Shown here in pieces: positions 44,477 through 53,723 of a stretch of 64,000 nt of DNA. The stretch spans positions 186,001 through 250,000 of the forward strand of contig NZ_FZNP01000004.1 of NCBI RefSeq assembly GCF_900188105.1, written 5' to 3'. The translations under genes were made by a program, and so were the position numbers. The notes beneath the pieces are model-generated. The model saw only the letters and a program-made list of their open reading frames with translations. It had not been told where the DNA came from and did not search any database. The DNA comes from Actinomadura mexicana. GTDB taxonomy: Bacteria > Actinomycetota > Actinomycetes > Streptosporangiales > Streptosporangiaceae. Every line of letters starts with the position of its first letter. Positions within the stretch are counted from its first letter, which is position 1.

Positions 44477-45231
44477 GCATGGAACCGCTACTCCAGGTCT
44501 CGAACCTCGTGGTCGGCTACGGCGCGACCAAGGTGCTCAAGGGTGTCTCCCTCACCGTCGCTCCGAGCGAGGCCGTGGCCGTGCTCGGCGCGAACGGGGC
44601 GGGCAAGTCGACGCTGATGAAGGTGATCTCCGGACTGCTCGCGCCATGGGAGGGCACCGTCCGGTTCGGCGGCGAGGACGTCACAGGCATGCCCGCCGAG
44701 GAGCGCGCCGCCCTCGGGATCGCGCTCGCCCCCGAGGGCCGCGGCATCTTCGCGACCCTGTCGATCGAGGAGAACCTGCTCATCGGCGCCACCTGCCTGC
44801 GGCGGCGGATGTCGCCCGCCGAGCGGCGCCGGCACGAGCGGGACGTGCTCGACAGGGTGTACGCGACGTTCCCCGTCCTGGCCAAGCGGCGGGCGGCCAA
44901 GGGATGCGACCTCTCCGGCGGACAGCAGCAGATGCTGGCGATCGGGAGGGCGCTGATGGCCGCCCCGAAGCTGCTCGTCCTGGACGAGCCCTGCCTGGGC
45001 CTCGCGCCGAAGATGGGAAACGAGGTGTACACCGTGCTCCGAAGTCTCCGCGAGGCGGGGCAGAGCCTGATCGTGGTGGAGGAGTCGTCCCGGCGGGCCC
45101 TCGATTTCGTCGACCGTGCCTGCTGCCTGAAACTCGGCGAGAAGGTCCTGGACGGCGACGCCGAGCAGATGAAGGCCGATGAGCTGCTCATCGAGGCGTA
45201 CTTCGGGCTCAAGGGGGCCGAGCAGCGATGA
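44473..45231 (+). CDS. livF: ABC importer ATPase, LivF type
   Basis: A protein of 252 residues; GTG 44473 overlaps the LivG stop, and a Met two codons later is an alternative start. It has Walker A GANGAGKST, signature LSGGQQQMLAIGRAL and Walker B LLVLDEPCLGLAP. APEGRGIFATLSIEENL is a typical LivF segment. One deviation: the switch-region histidine of most ABC ATPases is replaced, the segment reading VVEESSRRALD instead of a VEQN/H form. Confidence 0.93.
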   Translation: MSMEPLLQVSNLVVGYGATKVLKGVSLTVAPSEAVAVLGANGAGKSTLMKVISGLLAPWEGTVRFGGEDVTGMPAEERAALGIALAPEGRGIFATLSIEENLLIGATCLRRRMSPAERRRHERDVLDRVYATFPVLAKRRAAKGCDLSGGQQQMLAIGRALMAAPKLLVLDEPCLGLAPKMGNEVYTVLRSLREAGQSLIVVEESSRRALDFVDRACCLKLGEKVLDGDAEQMKADELLIEAYFGLKGAEQR

Positions 45232-46112
45232 CCGCACTCGTCCAGCATGTTCTCGACGCCCTGAGCGTCGGTTCCACCTATGCCCTGCTCGCCCTCGGCC
45301 TGACGCTGGTGTTCAGCGTCATGAATCTGATCAACTTCGCCTACGGGCTGCTGCTGGTCTGCGGCGGCTACGCGGCCTGCGTCCTGGTCGACGCCGGCCT
45401 GCCGTTCGCCCTGGTGGTCCCGCTGTGCGTCCTGTTCGTCACCCTGTTGTCGATGGCGATGGGACGGGTCGCGTTCCGGCCCTTCATCGGCGCACCGCCG
45501 ATCACGCTGCTCATCACCTCGTTCGGTGTCCTCCTGATCATCCAGTACATCGCGATCCTGATCTTCGGTGAGAAGCCGCGGGTGCTGAACGCCCCGGACT
45601 TCCTGACCGGGGTCATCGCCGCCGGCGGGCTGCGCGTCCCGGTCCTCCAGGTCGTCACCATCGCGAGCGGCGCCATCGTCGCCGCCGCGTTCTACGGGCT
45701 GCTCCACCGCACCCCCTTCGGCGCCCAGCTGCGCGCCGCCGCGGAGTCACCCGAGACCGCCCGCCTGATGGGGATCCGCCCCGACCGCGTTCTGATGATC
45801 GCATTCGCGATCAGCGGCGCGATCGCCGGAGTGGTCGGACTGCTCTGGTTCGCCAAGGTCGGCGCGGTGACCCCGCGGTCCGACCTGGAGCCCACCCTGA
45901 AGGCGTTCATCGCGATCGTCCTCGGCGGCCTCGGACGTGCCTCGGGCGCCATGCTCGGCGGACTCGCCCTCGGCGGGATCGAGGTCACCATGACCGTCGT
46001 GCTCCCGTCAGGGGCGATCACCTACGCGCAGGCGATCGTCTTCGCGGTCGTCATCGCCCTGCTCGTGCTGCGGCCCGGCGGACTCAGCGGGGCCAGAACG
46101 GAGGCTGCATGA
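45228..46112 (+). CDS. livH: ABC importer permease, LivH type
   Basis: A protein of 294 residues with about eight membrane helices; the ATG overlaps the LivF stop (ATGA). The N-terminus LDALSVGSTYALLALGLTLVF and the cytosolic RAAAESPETARLMGI (EAA-like) loop are diagnostic of LivH. KAFIAIVLGGLGRASGAMLG lies near the C-terminus. It pairs with LivM. Confidence 0.93.
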   Translation: MTALVQHVLDALSVGSTYALLALGLTLVFSVMNLINFAYGLLLVCGGYAACVLVDAGLPFALVVPLCVLFVTLLSMAMGRVAFRPFIGAPPITLLITSFGVLLIIQYIAILIFGEKPRVLNAPDFLTGVIAAGGLRVPVLQVVTIASGAIVAAAFYGLLHRTPFGAQLRAAAESPETARLMGIRPDRVLMIAFAISGAIAGVVGLLWFAKVGAVTPRSDLEPTLKAFIAIVLGGLGRASGAMLGGLALGGIEVTMTVVLPSGAITYAQAIVFAVVIALLVLRPGGLSGARTEAA

Positions 46113-47248
46113 TGGTCAGGATCGCCTTGCGAAGTGACAGCCCGCCCGGCCCCCTCGGACGCCTCGGCGCGACGGCCGGGGCACTGCTGGCGACGGGCGT
46201 GGTGACGCTGCTCGGAGCACTGCTGTTCCTGGCCCCGACGATGGCGGAGATCGTCCTGCTCTTCGGCATCAACGCCATCCTGGTGATCGGGTTCCAGGTG
46301 TTCGTCGGCAACACCGGCATCGTCTCGTTCGGCCATGTCGCGTTCATGGCCGTCGGCGCGTACGCGGGCGGGATCGCGGCGATGCCGGTGATCGACAAGG
46401 AGGTCGTCCTGCCGGACCTGCCGGGGGCGCTCGCGGGCTTCGAGGTGGGGTTCCTCCCCGCGCTGCTGGTCGGCGGCGCCGCCGCCGCGCTCCTCGCGCT
46501 GCTCACCGGGCCGGCGCTCATGCGCCTGTCGGGGGCGGCGGCGTCCATCGCGACCCTGGGCCTGCTGATCATCGTCAGCAACGTGCTCGCCCAGGCGACC
46601 CCGCTGACACGCGGCCCGCAGTCGCTGTTCGGTGTTCCGGAGAACACCACGTTCATCGGGGTCTACGCGAGCCTCGCCGTGATGGTGGTGCTGAGCGCGT
46701 GGTTCAAGTGGTCGGCGGCTGGGCTGCGGGCCCGCGCCGTCAGGGACCAGCCCGCCGCGGCGGAGGCGGCCGGGGTGTCGGTCCTGCGCTCCCGCCTCTG
46801 GGCGTTCGTCCTGTCGGCGTTCATCACCGGTGTCGCCGGCGCCTTGTACGCCCAGCTGCTCACCGCCTTCTCCCCCGGGTCGTTCTACATCCCGCAGCTC
46901 GTCCTGGTGATCGCCATGGCGATCGTGGGAGGTGTCGGAGGCATCAGCGGAGCGCTGCTCGGAACGGCCGTGATCACCGTCATCAACGAGGTGCTGCGCA
47001 AGGTCGAGAGCGGTGTGTCGGTCGCCGGCGCCGAGATCCACGCGCCGAGCGGGATCTCCTTCGCCGCCCTGGGCGTCGCCCTGATCCTGATGCTCCGGTG
47101 GCGTCCGAGCGGCCTGCTCGGAGCCTCGGAGGTGCAGTTCGAGCCCCGGGCGCCTGCGACCGAGCAAGGCGCGGCGCGTGCCGCCGGTGAGGAGGCACCG
47201 GCTGTCACCACCGATCGGCCGACCGCCGAGGCCACCGCGGAGGAGTGA
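46109..47248 (+). CDS. livM: ABC importer permease, LivM type
   Basis: A protein of 379 residues, ATG overlapping the LivH stop. It has about ten hydrophobic segments. FQVFVGNTGIVSFGHVAFMAVGAY is the LivM hallmark; RAVRDQPAAAEAAGVSVLRSRLWAF is the EAA-like loop. The last 50 residues are Ala/Glu-rich and cytosolic. It ends the importer operon just before a strong terminator. Confidence 0.93.
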   Translation: MMVRIALRSDSPPGPLGRLGATAGALLATGVVTLLGALLFLAPTMAEIVLLFGINAILVIGFQVFVGNTGIVSFGHVAFMAVGAYAGGIAAMPVIDKEVVLPDLPGALAGFEVGFLPALLVGGAAAALLALLTGPALMRLSGAAASIATLGLLIIVSNVLAQATPLTRGPQSLFGVPENTTFIGVYASLAVMVVLSAWFKWSAAGLRARAVRDQPAAAEAAGVSVLRSRLWAFVLSAFITGVAGALYAQLLTAFSPGSFYIPQLVLVIAMAIVGGVGGISGALLGTAVITVINEVLRKVESGVSVAGAEIHAPSGISFAALGVALILMLRWRPSGLLGASEVQFEPRAPATEQGAARAAGEEAPAVTTDRPTAEATAEE

Positions 47249-47262
47249 GGCGGGAGAAGGCC

Positions 47263-47301
47263 GGAGGGGGAGGCGTGTGGACGCCTCCCCCTCCTTCGTT
47301 T
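47263..47301 (+). terminator. Strong intrinsic terminator between convergent operons
   Basis: GGAGGGGGAGGCGT (47263-47276) and ACGCCTCCCCCTCC (47281-47294) form a perfect 14-bp stem with a GTGG loop, followed by TTCGTTT. It ends the Liv operon and, lying just past the stop of the convergent reductase gene, may also stop transcripts from the other side. Confidence 0.85.
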
Positions 47302-47307
47302 CGGGCT

Positions 47308-48249
47308 CTAGACGTCCAGGACGATCTCCGGGGTGGCGGCGCGGGAGACGCAGGCGTGCATGCGGTCCACAGTTTCGGCGGTCAGGAGGGAGTCCCGGTG
47401 CTGGGGAACACCGTCCAGCACTGTGACGGCGCACGAGCCGCACACCCCTTTCAGGCAGCCGCCGGCCACACGCACACCCTCGCGGCGAAGCGCGGTGAGA
47501 AGGCTGGCACCGGCCTCCACCCGTACCCGCACGTTCGAGCGTACGCACACGGCCTCGAACGGTTCGCTGGGTCCGAAGTCCTTCGGAACCGGAACGAAGC
47601 GTTCGACATGGAAGGCCCCTGCCGGCCACCCGGCCACGGCCTCCTCCGCGGCCTCGACGAAGCCGGGGGATCCGCAGCAGTAGACGCCGGTCCCCTCCTC
47701 GAACGCCCCCACGTACTCGCGGAGATCCAGTCGGTCCTCGGCGCTCGTGGCCCGCAGCGTCACCGCTCCGCCCAACTCGGCCAACTCGTCGCGGAACGCG
47801 GCCTCCCCCAGGGTCCGGACGCTGTAGGCCAGCTTCCACGGGATGCCGGCCTCCTGCGCCCGCATGACCATAGGCAGGATCGGCGTGATCCCGACGCCGG
47901 CGGCCAGGAAGACGTAGCGCTCGGCGGGCCGCAGCGCGAAGTGGTTGCGGGGCTCCCACACACGCACCTGCTTGCCGACGCGCAGGTACGAGTGCACGTA
48001 GGCGGACGCGCCCCGGGACAGGCGTTCCTTCAGCACCGCGATGCGGTAGCGGGACCTGTCGGAAGGGCGCCCGCACAAGGAGTACTGGCGGAGATGGCGG
48101 GTGACCAACTGGACGTCGACGTGGGCGCCCGGCTCCCACTCCGGAAGCGGGTCTCCCACTGGGTCCGCCAGGTGGAGGGCCACGACGTCGCGGGCCGGAT
48201 GGTCCATCTCCGTCACGGTCAGGAGGCGGCCGCCCTCACGGGTCATCAT
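47308..48249 (-). CDS. PDR/VanB-family reductase (FMN/NAD plus [2Fe-2S])
   Basis: A protein of 313 residues. An FMN-binding barrel contains RQYSLCGRPSD, the NAD domain has FLAAGVGITPILPMVM, and the C-terminal plant-type ferredoxin domain has GGCLKGVCGSC plus a last Cys in MHACVSRA, ligands for one [2Fe-2S] cluster. Such one-chain reductases feed electrons to Rieske oxygenases or P450s. No oxygenase gene is adjacent; it is paired with a PPOX-like flavoprotein gene ending 1 nt upstream of its ATG. It is a paralogue of the reductase at 62419-63426. Confidence 0.9.
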   Translation of the reverse strand: MMTREGGRLLTVTEMDHPARDVVALHLADPVGDPLPEWEPGAHVDVQLVTRHLRQYSLCGRPSDRSRYRIAVLKERLSRGASAYVHSYLRVGKQVRVWEPRNHFALRPAERYVFLAAGVGITPILPMVMRAQEAGIPWKLAYSVRTLGEAAFRDELAELGGAVTLRATSAEDRLDLREYVGAFEEGTGVYCCGSPGFVEAAEEAVAGWPAGAFHVERFVPVPKDFGPSEPFEAVCVRSNVRVRVEAGASLLTALRREGVRVAGGCLKGVCGSCAVTVLDGVPQHRDSLLTAETVDRMHACVSRAATPEIVLDV

Positions 48250-48250
48250 C

Positions 48251-48961
48251 TCAGTAGAGCTCCTGGTAGCCGTCGTCGAAGACGCGGTCCAGCCGTTCGG
48301 CGTCCAGCCCCTCCGTGGCCGCCGCGTCCGCCCAGAAGGTTCCGGGAGAGGGGATCTCCCGCGCCAGGTCGCGCATGTCGTCCTCCCAGAGCCGCGACCT
48401 CAGCAGTGCCCGGCCACAGTGCAGGTAGGCTTCGTCGACCTCGACGACGGTGGCCATCTCAGGACGCACGTCGTCCTGCTCCAGCATCGTCCGCAGGTCC
48501 CCGTCGTCGGTGACGTACGCGCGTCCGTTCACCCGGAGGGTCTCCACCACCCCGGGAACGAAGAACACGAGCCCGACATACGGGTTCTCGGCGATGTTGG
48601 AGAAGGAGTCGCCCAGCTTGTTGCCGAGCCGGTCGGGGATGACGAGCGTCCGCTCGTCGAGGGCGCGGACGAATCCCGGATAGTCGCCGCGTGGACTGCA
48701 ATCGGTCGCGCCGGAGGCGTCCGCTGTGGCCAAGCAGCAGAACGGTGAGTGGGCGATGAAGGTCAGGCAATTCCGATCGAGGTGATCAAGGATTTTCAGC
48801 CGGGTCTCCGGATCGGGTTCGCCCAGCAGGCCGCGCATCTCCGCCGCTCCCAGCCGCCGGTGATCCGTCCTCCACGGCCCCGCGACCGCACCGCCGGCCC
48901 CGCTCCCCCGCCGCCGCTCAGATGCGAGGCGGAAGTGTTCACGATTCGACTGCACGTTCAT
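48251..48961 (-). CDS. PPOX-class FMN-dependent protein (MSMEG_1061 type)
   Basis: A protein of 236 residues. The split-barrel flavin fold is seen in FIAHSPFCCLATADASGATDCSPRGD, LVIPDRLGNKLGDSFSNI, VGLVFFVPGVVETLRVNGRA and a VDEAYLHCGRALLRS segment. These are typical of pyridoxamine-phosphate-oxidase-like proteins of the MSMEG_1061 group. The first 35 residues are Arg/Gly-rich and not conserved, so a later start is possible. It is probably co-transcribed with the PDR/VanB reductase and could act as an FMN or F420 partner. It is divergent from the IclR gene. Confidence 0.85.
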   Translation of the reverse strand: MNVQSNREHFRLASERRRGSGAGGAVAGPWRTDHRRLGAAEMRGLLGEPDPETRLKILDHLDRNCLTFIAHSPFCCLATADASGATDCSPRGDYPGFVRALDERTLVIPDRLGNKLGDSFSNIAENPYVGLVFFVPGVVETLRVNGRAYVTDDGDLRTMLEQDDVRPEMATVVEVDEAYLHCGRALLRSRLWEDDMRDLAREIPSPGTFWADAAATEGLDAERLDRVFDDGYQELY

Positions 48962-48973
48962 ATGGCGAGCATA

Positions 48974-49026
48974 CTCTGGCCGATCTGGTCAGAGAAGGTT
49001 CCACGCGACCGGATCGCCCGATCCGG
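48974..49026. promoter_or_regulatory. Palindromes in the PPOX/IclR divergent spacer
   Basis: CTCTGGCC-GATCT-GGTCAGAG (48974-48994, 7 of 8 pairs) and the perfect palindrome CCGGATCG-CC-CGATCCGG (49009-49026) lie just upstream of the PPOX start. They are candidate operators for the adjacent IclR protein. Confidence 0.45.
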
Positions 49027-49150
49027 ACTCCCGCCAGGAGGCTCGCGAAGTCCCTCCTGACTACGGCCAGAGCGCTTCCCCGGTACAAAGATCGACGAGG
49101 ACGGCGGCGCGGGAGTGAACCATCCGCCGTAGTGGGCTAACATCTTGCCT

Positions 49151-49975
49151 GTGGCTCGTACATCGAACAGTCCTTCGCCTAGTGATGTCGAGGGCGGCAA
49201 GAAGGACGGTATCCAGTCCGTCTCGCGCGCTCTCGCGATCCTGGAGCTGTTCAACGAGAGACGCCCCGAGCTCACCACGAGCGAGATCGCCTCGTTGACC
49301 GGACTCAACCGCGCAACCGCATACCGCTTCTGCCAGACGCTGCTGAGTCTCGGCTACCTGGAGGAAATTCAGTCCAGGACCTTTCGTCCCGGCCTCAAGG
49401 CGATCTCCCTGGCGCGTGCGGCACTGAGCAGTCGGGAACTGCCGGAAATGGCGCGCCCTCATCTCCAGCGGCTGCGCGAGAGCACCGGCGAAACGGTCAA
49501 CATGGCTCTTCTGAGCGGCGCGGAGGTGGTCTACGTCGCGCGCCTGCTCAACGACGACCTCCTGGCGCTGCGGCTGTTCGTCGGAAGCCGGCTGCCCGTC
49601 CACGCCACCTCACTCGGGCGTGCGATCCTCGCGTTCCTGCCCCCCGAGGAGATCGAGCAGATCCTCGGCGACCGCGCACTGGAGGCCGTCACCCAGTACA
49701 CGATCACCGACCGCGACAAGCTCACCCAGGAACTCGACCGCATCCGCAGCCGCGGATACTCCCTGAACGACGAGGAGATGGTCCTGGGCATCCGCGGAGT
49801 CGGCGCCCCCGTCTTCAACGCGTCCGGCCGCCCCATCGCCGCGATCAACGTCTCGATCGCCCGCCCGCTGGACAAGGCTGAACTGAGGGACGTGATAGCC
49901 CCCCAGGTCGTCGAGACCGCCCGCACCATCAGCACCCTGGTGACCGAGCTGGCGATCGACTCCCACCACCGCTGA
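49151..49975 (+). CDS. IclR-family transcriptional regulator
   Basis: A protein of 274 residues from GTG 49151; a TTG two codons upstream is also possible, and no clear ribosome site precedes either. The winged helix is at residues about 20-80 (SVSRALAILELFNERRPELTTSEIASL, RATAYRFCQTLLSLGYLEE). The ligand domain has SLGRAILAFLPPEEIEQIL and GYSLNDEEMVLGIRGVGAPVF. IclR proteins of this kind control aromatic or amide catabolism. It is the only regulator inside the 32-50 kb locus and is its likely switch. Confidence 0.9.
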   Translation: MARTSNSPSPSDVEGGKKDGIQSVSRALAILELFNERRPELTTSEIASLTGLNRATAYRFCQTLLSLGYLEEIQSRTFRPGLKAISLARAALSSRELPEMARPHLQRLRESTGETVNMALLSGAEVVYVARLLNDDLLALRLFVGSRLPVHATSLGRAILAFLPPEEIEQILGDRALEAVTQYTITDRDKLTQELDRIRSRGYSLNDEEMVLGIRGVGAPVFNASGRPIAAINVSIARPLDKAELRDVIAPQVVETARTISTLVTELAIDSHHR

Positions 49976-50013
49976 CCAGGCCCTGCGGTTGCCGAGAACC
50001 ACGTCCGCGCAAG

Positions 50014-51109
50014 TCAAGCGGCATGCTCGTACTCGTTGAGGATTCCGCCCGGCCGTTGCCTTCTTCGGAGGTTCAGGTGGGCGACCTCGTCGGATTCGGT
50101 GATCGGTGGAGGCAGCGGCTTCACCGGGCGGTCGTTGGGGATGCCCGATAAGGCCGATGCTCGTTGTAGAAGGTCTCGAAATCACGGAGCGCGTGAAGCA
50201 GGTGCCACTGGTTCCAGATCAACATGCGGTCCAGGAGCTCGCGGCGGCAGGTCCGCACCCACCGCTCCATGAGCGAATGCATTTTGGGCATCCGCCCCCG
50301 GTGAGCATCACCCGGATACCCGCATCGGCCAGGACGGCGTCGAACACCTCGGGGAACTAGCCATCGCAGTCGCGGATCAGGAACCGCGCCCGGCAGCCGG
50401 CGTCCTCCAAGTCCATGACCAGGTTCCGCGCCGCCGGCGTCACCCACGCTGCGGTCGGATGAGCGGTTGCGCCCAACACTCGGACGCGGCGAGTGTGATG
50501 TTCGATGACCGCCAGCACGTACATGCGCGCGCCGGTGAGGGTCACGGTCTCCAGGAAGTCACACGCCAGCAGCGCCTCGGCTTGCGAGCGCAGGAAGTCG
50601 GCTCAGGTGGTGGCGGAACGCTCGGGCGCCGGATCAGTGCCGGCGTCGTTGAGGATCTCCCCGACGGTGGAGGCCGCGACGTTGACGCCGAGCACCAGCA
50701 ACTCACCGTGCACTCGCCGGTAGCCCCAACCCGGATTCCCCCGCACCAAACGCAGCACCAGCAGCCGGATGGAGCGAACGGTGGGCGGGCGCCCCGGCAG
50801 CTTGTTTTTGGACCGGGCGGCATGCCGACCCGCGATCAGGTCCCGGTGCCAGCGCAGCACCGTGTCCGGCCGCACCAGCAACCGCATCCGCCGCAGCACC
50901 CCCGAAGGCAACCGGTGCAGCAGCGCCGCCACAAACGCCCGGTCCGCCGTAGTGAATAGCACCCGCTTCCCGGCAAGCTGGCGCTCCAGCACGGCGATCT
51001 GGTGCCGCAACACCAGGATCTCGGTGTCCTTGTCCCGATCGGTCAGTGGAAGAAGACGCAGCACCGCGGACGCGTTGGTCACGGTCATGCAGGCCAGTCG
51101 CAACAGCAC
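50014..51109 (-). pseudogene. Decayed integrase-core (IS3/IS481-like) transposase
   Basis: Reading down from 51109: an N-terminal region (MTVTNASAVLRLLPLTDRDK, RHQIAVLERQLAGKR) and HTH-like segment, then a TGA at 50603-50605 where Trp is expected. The DDE core follows ([21 protein letters not shown] with the first Asp), then a TAG soon after IRDCDG. A frameshift precedes MHSLMERWVRT (catalytic Glu), and another lies near 50150 before the terminal NLRRRQRPGGILNEYEHAA. Two nonsense codons and two frameshifts make it inactive. It sits against a truncated group II intron ORF. Confidence 0.85.
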
Positions 51110-51225
51110 AGCCGCCCATCATCCCGCGGCAACCACCACGCCGCAGCCTGTCCTTGCGACTGATCAAGCCCCGCGTCGGAGCCCCCTGCGCCTCTCACCT
51201 GCACGGACGTAGTTTTCGGCAGGCA

Positions 51226-51937
51226 CAGGGCTGCCGGTGACCTCGCGTCGTACCTGCCCGTCCCCCATCACCCCGGCGCGCAGGATCTGCCGCAGGAGTT
51301 TCAGGACGGTACGGTCACAGACGCGTTCCTCGACCGCTCGCATCAACTCATCGTGCGGGATCGCCGTGAAGCAGTCGGCGATATCCGTCTCCACCACCCA
51401 CCGGCGCCCTTTCGCCTGCTCGTCGAAGAGCACTTGCAGGGCGTCATGGGCTGACCGCCGGGGCCGAAAACCGAACGAGCAGTCGCGCATGCCCGCCTCA
51501 AAGACCGGTTCGGCCGTGATCTTTAAAGCGACTTGCACGACCCGGTCCCGAACAGCCGGGATCGACAACGGCCGCCATTCGTCCCTGACCCCCGGCTTGG
51601 AAATCAGAATTCGACGAGCGGGCAGCGCAGCGGACGACAGTGGCCCTCCCGAAGCTCAGCAGCCAATTCCTCCATGAGCCGGGGCAATCCCGTACTCCTC
51701 GACTTCGGCCAGGGTGATCCAGTCAATGCCCGGTGCGCCGCTGTTCACGCGCACCACCACCCACGCGCGTTGCAGAACGTCTCTGCGATAGACCTTGTCC
51801 ATCAACGCGTGGAACCTGCGTCCGGGATCGGCCTTGGCCGCCCGGTAGAGCACATGCTGCAAGGCTCGGACCGGATCACGCGGCACTGAGGGCCGACGCG
51901 ATCCCAAAGCGGCGGGAATAGCCTGACCGGCACTCAC
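51226..51937 (-). pseudogene. Truncated group II intron reverse transcriptase
   Basis: The upstream part (51656-51937) contains RAWVVVRVNSGAPGIDWITL, the RT-0 region. After a frameshift the protein resumes with SKPGVRDEWRPLSIPAVRDR, then FEAGMRDCSFGFRPRRSAHD and RRWVVETDIADCFTAIPHDEL (RT domains 1-3). Similarity ends at VTGSP near 51226, just before where QGGVxSP and the YADD catalytic motif should follow. The catalytic half, maturase and endonuclease domains are missing. The transposase remnant abuts the break. Confidence 0.85.
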
Positions 51938-52560
51938 CGGGCCTCTTCCTCAACATCACATGCATCGACGAAGCAGTGGCCCTTCCCTCACCGCCGGTTG
52001 TGTTGTCCGGTCGGCTCGATCAGTACTACGGCCACCTCCGACGCCCTTCCGGCACGCCACCCACTTCCCGAGGTCATCGGTTATAAGGTGCGACACTCCA
52101 GCAACAATATCCGCAGGTCGCTGGGCCGGAGAGAGCCTCTCCAGTTCCCGCCGCCACTATCGGCACGTTCCGCGCCCCATACGCCGGGAAGTTTCTCACG
52201 CCTGCCTCCAGGCTCTTCACCGCTTCCATGGCCTTCACCTCGATTCCGAGAGGTTCGGCACTCCCTTGCCCCACCCTCACGGGCGGATGGGTAACGACGC
52301 CGCAGGCTTCGCTTCACGCTACGGACCGCACCGTCACTCCCCCATCATGGCCTTTGACGTTGGACTTCGACCCCGCCCTTCGGACGAAACCGCCAGCCTG
52401 CTACCGGGCCTCTGGCAGCTACTCGGACCGGACTCACACCGGCAAGCGACGACGAGCTTTCGAACAAGATCAGCCGCTCACGCGGCATCACCTCCCGTTC
52501 TGCTGGGCGCACGAAAAAGGCTCACTGATCCAGACCACCATGAAAGCGTGATCAGGTAAC
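51938..52560 (-). other. Probable remains of the group II intron 5' ribozyme region
   Basis: These 620 bp lie upstream of the RT fragment on its strand, where domains I-IV of the intron RNA are expected. No protein family is recognisable in any frame. The assignment rests on position only; I could not fold it or find the GUGYG boundary with confidence. Confidence 0.3.
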
Positions 52561-52889
52561 ACCTCAAAGTCCTCTAACATCATGCTTCAGCCGACCGTCC
52601 GCGTTGGGGCATGATTCGTCAGTCAGCCGCCGCTTACACTTCGACCCGCGCCCGGACGGCCAGCGAGAGGAGTCGACACGGACCTCAAGAATAAGTCACG
52701 ATCATACGGACGTTTTTGGTCGACCAATTTAGCGAAAATAACGGTTGCGCAACAAGTGCAGTCGTCGGCGTTGCGCGACGAAGAAGGCGCCTATATGGTG
52801 CCAAAAGTATTCCCACGCGCGCAGCCGTATTAGCGTAGCAGACGTCAACGGCACAGCTATCGACTCAACTAGTCGGAAATGGGGTTGCG
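52561..52889. other. AT-richer spacer upstream of the island membrane protein
   Basis: No gene is visible. Base composition drops clearly (TTTTTGG, AATTTAGCGAAAATAACGG), marking foreign DNA together with the following gene, and it probably contains that gene's promoter. Confidence 0.5.
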
Positions 52890-53723
52890 ATGAATCGAGA
52901 AACGCAAGGAGACCTGCGTAGTCGCCGCCCCGGGAAGATATACTATCTCTTAGTCATCCTATTCGCGGCAGTCTTTGTCGGCTTGGGTACAGTCGTCGGA
53001 TCGGCTCTTATCCCGAGCGCCTGGCCGCGCGATCCGCTCGGAATTTTCGCGGCAATCGTCGCCGTCCTGATATTTACCGCTACAGCCGCAATCACAATCG
53101 TCATCCCCGGAGATATCGATGACATTGCCCGCTCCTTGGCGAACCGGCCGCTAAAAGAGCTCGGCAAGAAGGCGGTACTGGAGCGGCAGCGCAGGGTTCT
53201 GGTCGCTGTCACCACGCTTCTAGCCATCATAGTGGTCACCGCGTGGCAGCTCAATCTCTCCGTCATAATCGCTCCGTCCAAGAACGCCAACCTCGGAGGA
53301 TTGGACCTAGAGCACTATTGTCGAAACTATGGGTTCAATGGAAACGAGAAAGAAGGAGAGAAGTTCTTCTGCTCAACGGAGATCGGCGCAACTCAGAAGA
53401 ACTCCGCCAGATTGTCCCTGAACGGCGCCTGCATCTGGGACAAGGGGCAACAGTCCACATTTAAACTGAGGAGCCCGAACAATCCGTACAGCGGCGAATG
53501 TTACAACGCAAATCACACCCCCATCGGGGGAGTCGGAAACATGTCTGGCTATTGCGAACATGTCTTTAAGGGAATGTCGAAGATCCAGGCGACCGTTGCG
53601 GACGCCAAATGGGTATGCCGATCAGCGATCGACATGAAATTGGCCTGTGCCTGGTCATATCAAGAGCTGGACGTCGAAGCCCGCATGGACGTCAACACTG
53701 ACCAATGGAATTGTTATAAATAG
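52890..53723 (+). CDS. Membrane protein with tandem four-cysteine extracellular repeats, unknown function
   Basis: A protein of 277 residues with lower GC and more A/T-ending codons than its surroundings. Three membrane helices lie at about 18-40, 50-72 and 104-126. The remaining 150 residues, predicted outside the cell, hold eight cysteines in two similar units: YC...FFC...GACIW...GECYN, and YC...WVC...LACAW...WNCYK. Paired cysteines of this kind suggest disulfide-stabilised modules; a similar YC/WxC/ACxW/WxC pattern occurs at the ends of various actinomycete membrane proteins. Function unknown. Its composition and position between mobile-element remnants suggest horizontal transfer. Confidence 0.75.
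   Translation: MNRETQGDLRSRRPGKIYYLLVILFAAVFVGLGTVVGSALIPSAWPRDPLGIFAAIVAVLIFTATAAITIVIPGDIDDIARSLANRPLKELGKKAVLERQRRVLVAVTTLLAIIVVTAWQLNLSVIIAPSKNANLGGLDLEHYCRNYGFNGNEKEGEKFFCSTEIGATQKNSARLSLNGACIWDKGQQSTFKLRSPNNPYSGECYNANHTPIGGVGNMSGYCEHVFKGMSKIQATVADAKWVCRSAIDMKLACAWSYQELDVEARMDVNTDQWNCYK

Noticed and set aside
46022..48139. 705-residue minus-strand open frame across LivM and the terminator
   Set aside because: It runs through a clear intrinsic terminator and antisense to LivM, and it overlaps the reductase gene in another frame.
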